Shown here one piece after another: positions 1-4,929 of a stretch of 5,573 nt of DNA. The position numbers and the translations under genes were made by a program. Origin of the DNA: an uncultured Collinsella sp. (GTDB lineage: Bacteria > Actinomycetota > Coriobacteriia > Coriobacteriales > Coriobacteriaceae); the NCBI GenBank assembly GCA_900757385.1, contig CAAENO010000062.1, positions 1 to 5,573 of the forward strand. Direction: 5' to 3'. The first letter of the stretch is position 1. Every line of letters starts with the position of its first letter. The notes under the pieces were generated by a model. That model searched no databases, was not told the origin of the DNA, and worked only from the letters and a program-made list of their open reading frames with translations.

Positions 1-378
1 ATCGACGAGGTCGAGACGCTCGAACGCATCGCCATGTACTGGCACGACCCCACCGATCGCGACGCCATCGCGGCGGCGCTCGACACGCTCGGAGGCATTG
101 AGGTCACGCGTTCGTACGCCATGAATATCGAGGTTATGGGCGAAGGCGCCACCAAGGGAACGGCCCTCACGTGGCTGTGTGAGCATCTGGGCGAGCGTCT
201 CGCCGACGCCTGGGCGTTCGGCGACAACATCAACGACATCCCCATGCTGCAGGCAGCGGGCCATGGCATGGCCATGATCAACGCCGAGCCCGAAGATCGC
301 GAGGCCGCCGACGCCATCACCGAATACGACAACGACCACGACGGCGTCGCCCGCACCATCATGGCCGCCCTCGCCTAG
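1..378 (+). CDS. Cof-type HAD-IIB family phosphatase, C-terminal part (5' end outside window)
   Basis: This is the last 125 codons of a HAD-superfamily hydrolase, read in frame from base 1 and ending at TAG 376-378. The reading frame is open to the left edge, so the true start is outside the window; ATG 34 is internal. Numbering from the first visible codon, Lys52 in GATKGTAL is the motif III lysine. GDNINDIPML (74-83) is motif IV, with the Mg2+-binding aspartates Asp75 and Asp79. The remainder, through the HGMAMINA segment and ending MAALA, is the usual C-terminal core of Cof/YbiV-like phosphatases. The DxDGT nucleophile motif and most of the C2 cap must lie upstream. Such enzymes are cytosolic and dephosphorylate sugar phosphates, nucleotides or cofactors such as pyridoxal phosphate or FMN; the substrate cannot be read from this part. 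It converges on a second HAD gene across a repeat-filled 144-bp gap. Confidence 0.87.
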   Translation: MDEVETLERIAMYWHDPTDRDAIAAALDTLGGIEVTRSYAMNIEVMGEGATKGTALTWLCEHLGERLADAWAFGDNINDIPMLQAAGHGMAMINAEPEDREAADAITEYDNDHDGVARTIMAALA

Positions 379-396
379 CAGCAGCAACCCGGCAGT

Positions 397-516
397 CATT
401 GGGGACGTTCTTAAATGGCTAGTCGCTGGCGGCACTCATTTAAGTCTGTCCCCAATGAGTGGTTTCACTCACTTAAGTCTGTCCCCAACTGCCGGCGCAT
501 AAGGAATGTCCCCAAC
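397..516. repeat. Intergenic repeat cluster 1 with GTCCCC cores (REP/MITE-like)
   Basis: This cluster fills the gap between the two convergent HAD genes. An imperfect inverted repeat pairs 397-417 (CATTGGGGAC then CTTAAATG) with 437-457 (CATTTAAG then GTCCCCAATG), 18 of 21 bases matching. The right arm lies within a direct repeat: 433-455 and 466-488 match at 22 of 23 bases, 33 nt apart. Between them is a small hairpin, TGAGTG-gttt-CACTCA (456-471). A further unit, 490-515, has a different centre (TGCCGGCGCA) and again ends in GTCCCCAA. GTCCCC cores therefore start at 448, 481 and 508, with an inverted GGGGAC at 401. No run of T follows any hairpin, so this is not a classical intrinsic terminator, although it could block convergent transcripts. 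No gene is visible in the gap. A mobile REP-like or protein-binding role is inference. Confidence 0.85.
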
Positions 517-522
517 TACGGT

Positions 523-1317
523 CTAGCAGAGACTCTCCAGCACGCGACGGAGCTCCTGCTGAACGGCGTGGTCGCGGTTGCAGCCTACGACGCGATCGGC
601 CACCGCCTTGAGCGCGGGGCGCGCGTTTTCCATCGCGCAGCCCGTGCCGACAAAGCGAATGATCTCGTAGTCGTTCATCGAGTCGCCAAACGCCATGACC
701 TCGTCGCGTCCAATGCCGTAATGCTCCGCGAGCTGCGCGATACCCGAGGCCTTCGACACACCAGGCTGCATGGCATCGATCCACGCGTTGCCCGAAGGCG
801 CAAAAGTAAAGAGCTGACCAAGTTCGCGCTGTAGCACGTACGCACTGTCCATAACCGCACTGTCGTCGCAAAAGATACTCGCTTTGATGATATTTACGCT
901 GGGATCGGGCAGCTCCCAAATGCGCTCGGCATTGGGAAGGTCCTTATCGACCTCACGCACGAACTTGCACTCGTCATCGAGCAGGAAGGACTTGGTTCGG
1001 TCAAAGAGCGCAAGATGCAGATTGGGAAACGTCCTGACGGCTTGGGCGAGCCTTCGAATCGCCAGGTGGGAATACACCTCACGGTCTACCATCTTACCGT
1101 CGGCGTAGACTTGGGCGCCGTTAGCGGCGACAAAGTCCATCTTGTCGCGAACGGGCGCAAAGAACTCGCACAGGCGATCGTAGCGACGACCTGACGATGC
1201 GGCGAAATGCACGCCATGCTCGTGTAGCGCCAGAATCAGTTCGTAGGTCTCGGGAGGCACCTGGCCGTTTTCGTCAAGCAGTGTGCCGTCCATATCGGAT
1301 GCAATCAGTTTAAACAT
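523..1317 (-). CDS. Cof-type HAD-IIB family phosphatase (complete)
   Basis: This is a complete 264-residue protein, the usual length for cytosolic Cof-type HAD phosphatases. Motif I is DMDGT at residues 8-12, with Asp8 the nucleophile and Asp10 the acid/base. Motif II lies in ASSGRR (40-45). A C2-type cap occupies roughly residues 84-185, Lys189 (GVSKASG) is motif III, and GDSMND (211-216) is motif IV with Asp212 and Asp216 binding Mg2+. All catalytic positions are present, so it should be active. The substrate is unknown; family members hydrolyse sugar phosphates, flavin or pyridoxal phosphates and nucleotides. The ATG at 1315-1317 is supported by AGGGAG seven to eight bases upstream and by motif I sitting right at the N-terminus, as is standard. 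The stop is TAG (523-525), followed immediately by repeat cluster 1. The ribosome binding site is buried in a long hairpin (1323-1384), which suggests leader control or a terminator. It is similar in fold to the converging HAD gene but does not look like a recent duplicate. Confidence 0.94.
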   Translation of the reverse strand: MFKLIASDMDGTLLDENGQVPPETYELILALHEHGVHFAASSGRRYDRLCEFFAPVRDKMDFVAANGAQVYADGKMVDREVYSHLAIRRLAQAVRTFPNLHLALFDRTKSFLLDDECKFVREVDKDLPNAERIWELPDPSVNIIKASIFCDDSAVMDSAYVLQRELGQLFTFAPSGNAWIDAMQPGVSKASGIAQLAEHYGIGRDEVMAFGDSMNDYEIIRFVGTGCAMENARPALKAVADRVVGCNRDHAVQQELRRVLESLC

Positions 1318-1322
1318 AGAAA

Positions 1323-1384
1323 AGCTCCCTTCGGGCTTGTTGGAATCGAACGTGTATCCGATTCCAACGTACCCAAAGGGAGCT
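1323..1384 (-). promoter_or_regulatory. Long inverted repeat in the HAD leader (SD-sequestering hairpin or terminator)
   Basis: Arms 1323-1348 and 1359-1384 are 26 bases each and pair at 22 positions around a 10-base loop (1349-1358). AGCTCCCTT at the outer end and TTGGAATCG at the inner end are unbroken; all mismatches lie in the middle. In the minus-strand transcript the 3' arm contains the HAD ribosome binding site and is followed by CTTTTCT and then the ATG. Two readings fit: a translational switch hiding the ribosome binding site, or an intrinsic terminator with a short U-run, for ade readthrough or as an attenuator. I saw no T-box sequence (TGGNACC) or known riboswitch core between it and the ade stop. 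No convincing promoter was found in 1385-1523. Confidence 0.7.
1325..1330 (-). promoter_or_regulatory. Ribosome binding site of the HAD phosphatase gene
   Basis: On the minus strand AGGGAG lies seven bases before ATG 1317, a good match to the anti-Shine-Dalgarno sequence at normal spacing. It falls within the 3' arm of the inverted repeat at 1323-1384, so it would be double-stranded if that hairpin forms in the mRNA. Confidence 0.75.
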
Positions 1385-1485
1385 CAAATAAGACTCCGCG
1401 GGCGTAAACGTTACATGGACCTAGCAAATAGCTCACGCGTGCCAGAGAGCCCACGACCGCGGCGGCAGGCGACACACGGAAGAGT

Positions 1486-1530
1486 GTCCCCGACGACTAG
1501 TCGTTTAAGAACGTCCCCGATGACTAGTCG
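1486..1530. repeat. Intergenic repeat cluster 2: two GTCCCCGA-GACTAGTCG units
   Basis: Two direct units, 1486-1503 and 1513-1530, match at 17 of 18 bases (GTCCCCGA, Y, GACTAGTCG) and lie 27 nt apart, separated by TTTAAGAAC. The first contains a 12-base perfect palindrome, ACGACTAGTCGT (1493-1504); the second contains GACTAGTC (1522-1529). The reverse complement of 1494-1518 matches 401-425 in cluster 1 at 23 of 25 bases, so both belong to one dispersed family. The ade stop codon (1524-1526) is formed by the CTA of the second palindrome, so the repeat overlaps the end of a gene. Confidence 0.85.
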
Positions 1531-3344
1531 GCGTAGGTGAAGGTGGTGACGTCGAACATGCCCTCGGGGCGGATGCGGAGCGTCGGGATCACCGGCAGGG
1601 GCAGGAAGATGATGCCCATGATGGGGTCGAGCGGCGGCTCGATGCCCATGGCGCGCGCCTTGACCATAAAGTCGTCGTGCTGCGCGGCGACATCCTCGGC
1701 CGTGCCCTCGCTCATCAGGCCACCGAGCGCCAGCGGGATGCGCGCTACGACCTCGCCATCGCGTACCAGCACGTGGCCGCCCTGGCCAACAGCCTCGACG
1801 GCAGCCATCATGTCGGCCGCGTTGTCGCCCACCACGCACACGTTGTGCGAATCGTGGCCAATCGTCGAGGCGATGGCACCGCCCGTGATGGTAAAGCCGC
1901 GCACCCAGCCGCGACCAATGTGCTTGCCAACGAGACCCAGGCCCGCAGGACCATCACCGTCGGCGCCCTCGGCCTGCAGTGACACGCCGCGGCCGTGGCG
2001 CTCGATCAGCATAATGCGGCGCAGGCCCTCGGCGCTCTCGGGGCGAGCCATGCCCGTGATGGCCTTACCCGGCACCACGTCAATCACGGCCTCGCCCGGC
2101 TTAAAGGCATAGTCAAACACGTCGAGCGAAAGCTTCGGCAGCTTAACGGAGGCGCGCAGCTCATCGGCAAGGGCCGCAACCTCGGCCATCTCGGGTGCGA
2201 TCTCGCCCACAAAGGTGCCGTCCTGCGCCACCAGAGCACCGGCGGCATATACGCGATGCGGAGCCTTGGCAAACGTCAGGTCATCGAGCAACAGCAGGTC
2301 GGCGCGTTTGCCCGGGGCGATCGCGCCACGGAGCTCATGCGGGTCGCGACAGCCGTGGTCCAGGCCAAATGCCTCAGCCGTGGAAAGGGACGCCATGGAG
2401 ATGGCGACCACCGGGTCGATGCCGGCCTCGATGGCCACGCGGCAGGCATTGTCGATCATGCCGGTCGAAAGAGCATCGGAGGGAGCGCGGTCGTCGGTCG
2501 CAAAGCAGCAGCGGCGGGCGCGGGCAGGGTTCTCCAGCAGCATCGGAGACAAATTGGCCAGGTCGTGGCTGCACGTGCCCTCACGCAGCATCACATACAT
2601 GCCGCGGGACAGCTTGTCGAGCGCCTCCTCGGGAATCGTCGACTCGTGGTCGGCGATAATGCCCGCTGCGGCATAGGCGTTGAGGTCCATACCGGCAACG
2701 AGCGGCGCGTGGCCGTCAACCTGCTTGGACGGCGTCTGGTTGGCAGCATCGATGCGGGCACAGGTCTCGGGGTCGGCCATAAAGACGCCCGGCAGGTTCA
2801 TCATTTCGCCCAGACCAAAGACATCGCCCGGATGCTCGGCAAAAAACGCCTGCATGTCAGCGGCGGTAATCACAGCGCCCGCTTGCTCGTCGGGCAGTGC
2901 GGGCACGCACGAAGGCATCATGTACTTGATGGAGATGGGCGCACGACGACCATCCTCGATCATAAAGCGCAGGCCGTCGAGACCGGCAACATTGGCAATC
3001 TCGTGGCTGTCGGCAATGGCGGTGGTAGTACCGCGCGTCGCGGCCATGCGAGCATACTCGGCGGGACGGATGTTCGAGGACTCAATGTGCAGATGCCCGT
3101 CAATAAAACCGGGAGCGAGATAGCGACCCTGGCAGTCGACGACCTCAGTTGCCTCGTAGGTGCCAGCGGCATCGTCGCGACCATCGTAGAGCACGCCGAC
3201 GATCACACCGTCCTTGACGGCAACGCTACCGGGCGCCACACGCTGGCCATACACGTCGACGATCTGCGCATTGGTAAACAGCGTGTCGACGGGCACGCGG
3301 CCCTCGGCTGCCTCGATCACAGACCTCATGACCTCAACGGACAT
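1524..3344 (-). CDS. ade: Adenine deaminase
   Basis: This 606-residue protein deaminates adenine to hypoxanthine plus ammonia in the cytosol, feeding purine salvage. It has the typical AdeC architecture of the metal-dependent amidohydrolase superfamily. A short beta-sandwich N-terminus (about 20-75) leads into the barrel: GHLHIESS with the metal ligands His84 and His86, ADSHE (111-115), FGLGE ending at Glu180, VDGHAP with His212, ADHES with His233, and CCFATDD (279-285) with the catalytic aspartate. PGKRADLLLLDDL (345-357) returns to the sandwich. The adenine-deaminase-specific C-terminal domain follows (about 400-606), with TIGHDSHNVCVVG (494-506) and the closing VIPTLRIRPEGMFDV (585-599). 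Length is close to the usual 570-600. I chose ATG 3342-3344 because AAGGAG lies five bases upstream; longer in-frame starts would run through the tyrS terminator. No purine riboswitch is apparent, but the leader has a hairpin followed by a T-rich stretch. The last codon runs into repeat cluster 2, so the terminus YAD may be repeat-derived. Confidence 0.97.
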   Translation of the reverse strand: MSVEVMRSVIEAAEGRVPVDTLFTNAQIVDVYGQRVAPGSVAVKDGVIVGVLYDGRDDAAGTYEATEVVDCQGRYLAPGFIDGHLHIESSNIRPAEYARMAATRGTTTAIADSHEIANVAGLDGLRFMIEDGRRAPISIKYMMPSCVPALPDEQAGAVITAADMQAFFAEHPGDVFGLGEMMNLPGVFMADPETCARIDAANQTPSKQVDGHAPLVAGMDLNAYAAAGIIADHESTIPEEALDKLSRGMYVMLREGTCSHDLANLSPMLLENPARARRCCFATDDRAPSDALSTGMIDNACRVAIEAGIDPVVAISMASLSTAEAFGLDHGCRDPHELRGAIAPGKRADLLLLDDLTFAKAPHRVYAAGALVAQDGTFVGEIAPEMAEVAALADELRASVKLPKLSLDVFDYAFKPGEAVIDVVPGKAITGMARPESAEGLRRIMLIERHGRGVSLQAEGADGDGPAGLGLVGKHIGRGWVRGFTITGGAIASTIGHDSHNVCVVGDNAADMMAAVEAVGQGGHVLVRDGEVVARIPLALGGLMSEGTAEDVAAQHDDFMVKARAMGIEPPLDPIMGIIFLPLPVIPTLRIRPEGMFDVTTFTYAD

Positions 3345-3349
3345 ACATT

Positions 3350-3355
3350 CTCCTT
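3350..3355 (-). promoter_or_regulatory. Ribosome binding site deciding the ade start
   Basis: AAGGAG on the minus strand lies five bases before ATG 3344. A second ATG at 3346-3348 is only one base from it, out of frame, and would stop after four codons (MYVR). The site therefore favours ATG 3344 and an N-terminus of MSVEVMR. Confidence 0.8.
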
Positions 3356-3360
3356 TAACC

Positions 3361-3400
3361 GTAGAAAACAGCTGCGGAGCGGACAGGCCTTCACCGCAGC
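3361..3400 (-). promoter_or_regulatory. ade leader hairpin followed by a T-rich tract (possible attenuator)
   Basis: On the minus strand GCTGCGG (3394-3400) pairs perfectly with CCGCAGC (3371-3377) around a 16-base loop. TGTTTTCTAC (3361-3370) follows directly. This is terminator-like but weak: a 7-bp stem and an interrupted T-run. It lies between the ade start and the only promoter-like hexamer seen, so an attenuator is conceivable. No known riboswitch motif was recognised in the leader. Confidence 0.4.
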
Positions 3401-3412
3401 AAGACAATAGCC

Positions 3413-3418
3413 ATTGTA
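3413..3418 (-). promoter_or_regulatory. Weak candidate -10 element for ade
   Basis: TACAAT on the minus strand matches the -10 consensus at five of six positions and lies about 70 bases before the ade ATG. No good -35 hexamer is found 16-18 bases upstream, so this is only a candidate. Confidence 0.25.
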
Positions 3419-3471
3419 TGCCCAAACGATGGGTCGGGAATACACCCCCTCCGCTTAACGGCACACGCCGC

Positions 3472-3550
3472 TTGGCGCAATGGGGACAGGTTGCTTTGCA
3501 CCAATGACAAGGAGTGTCCCAAAGTGCCGACACAAAAGGAACGTCCCCAA
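3472..3550. repeat. Intergenic repeat cluster 3 with GTCCC(C) cores
   Basis: The cluster lies between the ade leader and the tyrS terminator. TTGGCGCAA (3472-3480) pairs with TTGCACCAA (3496-3504) at eight of nine positions, with an inverted GGGGAC core (3482-3487) in the loop. GTCCC at 3516 and GTCCCCAA at 3543 are again 27 nt apart. The second unit, 3525-3550, matches 490-515 in cluster 1 at 22 of 26 bases, with related centres (TGCCGACACA against TGCCGGCGCA) and the same AAGGAAY spacer. It therefore belongs to the same family as clusters 1 and 2. No coding sequence is visible in it. Confidence 0.8.
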
Positions 3551-3555
3551 GTGCC

Positions 3556-3591
3556 AAAAAGGCCGCAGTCGGAATCGTTCCGGCTGCGGCC
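3556..3591 (-). terminator. Intrinsic terminator of tyrS
   Basis: On the minus strand a 14-bp stem pairs 3578-3591 with 3561-3574 (GGCCGCAG at the outer end), with a single mismatched or wobble pair and a three-base loop. It is followed directly by five T (complement of A 3556-3560). It begins about 30 nt after the tyrS stop. No T-run follows on the plus strand, so it acts in one direction. It isolates tyrS from ade transcription. Confidence 0.9.
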
Positions 3592-3620
3592 CTATTGCAC
3601 ATGTTAGGTTAACCTACTTA

Positions 3621-4832
3621 CTAGACCAACTTGAAGCCCTTGCGCTTGCCCACGGAGAGGGTGTCGCCCAGCTTGAGGGCGCTCGGATCGATGTTGTAGC
3701 TCTTGGAAGCCACAGCCTTGCCGTTGATCTTGACGCCGCCGCCGTCAATGTCGCGACGGGCCTGGCCGGCGCTCGCCGAAAGGCCCAGGTCCTTAAGCAG
3801 ACCTGCGAGGTAGATCTGGCCCTCGTCGTTGACGGTCAGCTCGACATGCTTCTCGGGGAAGTCGGCAAGCTGGCCCTCCTTGAACACGCGGTCGAACTCG
3901 GCCTGAGCCTCGTCACCGGCACCGGCGCCGTGATAGGTATCGCACAGGTCGCGGCCCAGCGCGCGCTTGAGCTCATAGGGATCGGCGGAACCGTCGGCCA
4001 GGGCAGCGTCGATCTTGTCGACCTCGGCCGGGGTGAGCGAGCTGGCCAGACGATAGTACTTGCCGATCATCTCGTCGGGGATGGACATCGTCTTGCCGAA
4101 CATATCCTTGGGAGCATCGGTCAGGCCGATGTAGTTGCCGTAGGACTTGGACATCTTGCGCACGCCATCGGTGCCCTCGAGCAGCGGCATGGTAAGCGCG
4201 ATCTGCGGCTCCATGCCCATCTTCTCCATGAGCTCGCGGCCGGCGAGCAGGTTGAAGAGCTGGTCGGTGCCGCCCATCTCCACGTCGGCCTTGATCTGAA
4301 CGGAGTCGAAGGCCTGCATCACGGGGTACAGGAACTCGTGCAGGGCGATCGGCGTCTGGGACTGGTAGCGCTTGGTAAAGTCGTCGCGCTCAAGGATGCG
4401 GGCGACGGTGAACTTGGAGCACACCTGCAGCAGGCCGGCCAGATCCATCGACAGGATCCAGTCGCCGTTGTGCACGATGGTGGTCTTCTCGGGATCCAGG
4501 ATCTTCATGGCCTGGCTCACGTAGGTCTCGGCGTTGGCCTCAATCTGCTCCTGCGAAAGCTGCGGGCGGGTGGAATTCTTGCCCGAAGGATCGCCGATCA
4601 GTGCGGTGCCGTTACCGATGATGAGGGTGACCTTGTGGCCCAGGTCCTGGAACTGACGCATCTTGCGCAGGGGCACGGCATGGCCCAGGTGCAGGTCGGG
4701 GCTGGTGGGATCGACGCCGAGCTTGATGTTGAGGGGCTCGCCCTTCTCAAGCTTCTTGCGAAGGTCGGCCTCGGGGACGATCTGCGCTGCGCCCGAGGTG
4801 ATGATACGCATTTGCTCGTCGACAGACAGCAT
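3621..4832 (-). CDS. tyrS: Tyrosyl-tRNA synthetase (type 2, KMSKS-bearing)
   Basis: This 403-residue class I aminoacyl-tRNA synthetase charges tRNA-Tyr with tyrosine in the cytosol. The class I HIGH signature appears as HLGH at residues 48-51, and KMSKS is at 226-230. GGTDQLFN (187-194) and the preceding YPVMQAFDSVQIKADVE stretch (169-185) form the tyrosine-pocket region typical of the family. A C-terminal S4-like RNA-binding domain covers about 341-400 (LGLSASAGQARRDI, then VKINGKAV). The canonical KMSKS and overall form fit the TyrS2/TyrZ type rather than the E. coli-like type, whose motif is KFGKT. Length is normal and no key residue is missing. The ATG at 4830-4832 follows a strong AAGGAGG. 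The TAG stop is followed at once by an in-frame TAA, then a strong terminator. The 97-bp upstream gap is too short for a T-box leader, so control must be by another route or from upstream of the U32 gene. Confidence 0.98.
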   Translation of the reverse strand: MLSVDEQMRIITSGAAQIVPEADLRKKLEKGEPLNIKLGVDPTSPDLHLGHAVPLRKMRQFQDLGHKVTLIIGNGTALIGDPSGKNSTRPQLSQEQIEANAETYVSQAMKILDPEKTTIVHNGDWILSMDLAGLLQVCSKFTVARILERDDFTKRYQSQTPIALHEFLYPVMQAFDSVQIKADVEMGGTDQLFNLLAGRELMEKMGMEPQIALTMPLLEGTDGVRKMSKSYGNYIGLTDAPKDMFGKTMSIPDEMIGKYYRLASSLTPAEVDKIDAALADGSADPYELKRALGRDLCDTYHGAGAGDEAQAEFDRVFKEGQLADFPEKHVELTVNDEGQIYLAGLLKDLGLSASAGQARRDIDGGGVKINGKAVASKSYNIDPSALKLGDTLSVGKRKGFKLV

Positions 4833-4839
4833 TGGGTAT

Positions 4840-4846
4840 CCTCCTT
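4840..4846 (-). promoter_or_regulatory. Strong ribosome binding site of tyrS
   Basis: AAGGAGG on the minus strand, seven bases before ATG 4832, is a near-perfect Shine-Dalgarno sequence and fixes the tyrS start. Confidence 0.85.
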
Positions 4847-4853
4847 TTGCTAT

Positions 4854-4906
4854 AGCACCCTCACCGGATACGGCGGTGCTCGAAGTTCATAAACCCACTC
4901 ATAATA
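4854..4906 (-). promoter_or_regulatory. tyrS upstream gap: candidate -10 and small leader hairpin
   Basis: TATTAT (complement of 4901-4906) matches the -10 consensus at five of six positions, but no convincing -35 accompanies it. Closer to the gene, AGCACC (4875-4880) pairs with GGTGCT (4854-4859), with a nested CCG/CGG pair inside, ending seven bases before the ribosome binding site. No T-run follows, so this is not a terminator for the U32 gene. Together they allow either an own tyrS promoter or co-transcription with U32. Confidence 0.3.
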
Positions 4907-4929
4907 ACCAAAACGGCGCGGCCGAACAC

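Noticed and set aside
397..516. CRISPR array
   Set aside because: Units are few, short, partly inverted and vary in spacing and sequence, with no cas genes nearby.
1340..1370. tRNA T-arm-like word GTTCGATTCC on the minus strand
   Set aside because: The bases around it do not form a T-stem and there is no acceptor or anticodon arm; it is part of the long inverted repeat.
1420..1445. Sigma-54-like TGGCAC...TTGC on the minus strand
   Set aside because: The spacing is 11 bases instead of the required 5, and this promoter type is not expected in this group.
1318..1523. T-box riboswitch before the HAD gene
   Set aside because: No TGGNACC T-box sequence or matching antiterminator was found; only the simple long hairpin is present.
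1995..3410. 471-codon open frame on the plus strand opposite ade
   Set aside because: It is antisense to a fully recognisable gene; long antisense frames are expected in GC-rich DNA and the translation shows no known motif.
3345..3602. 86-codon N-terminal extension of ade starting at ATG 3602
   Set aside because: It would run through the tyrS terminator and repeat cluster 3, has no family resemblance, and lacks the good ribosome binding site found before ATG 3344.
4774..4779. GGGGAC within tyrS as another repeat copy
   Set aside because: Only the six-base core matches; no spacer, palindromic centre or second core accompanies it, and it lies in conserved coding sequence.
3480..4892. 470-codon open frame on the plus strand opposite tyrS
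   Set aside because: Same reason: it shadows a clear tyrosyl-tRNA synthetase and its translation is low-complexity, rich in Leu, Gly, Val and His.
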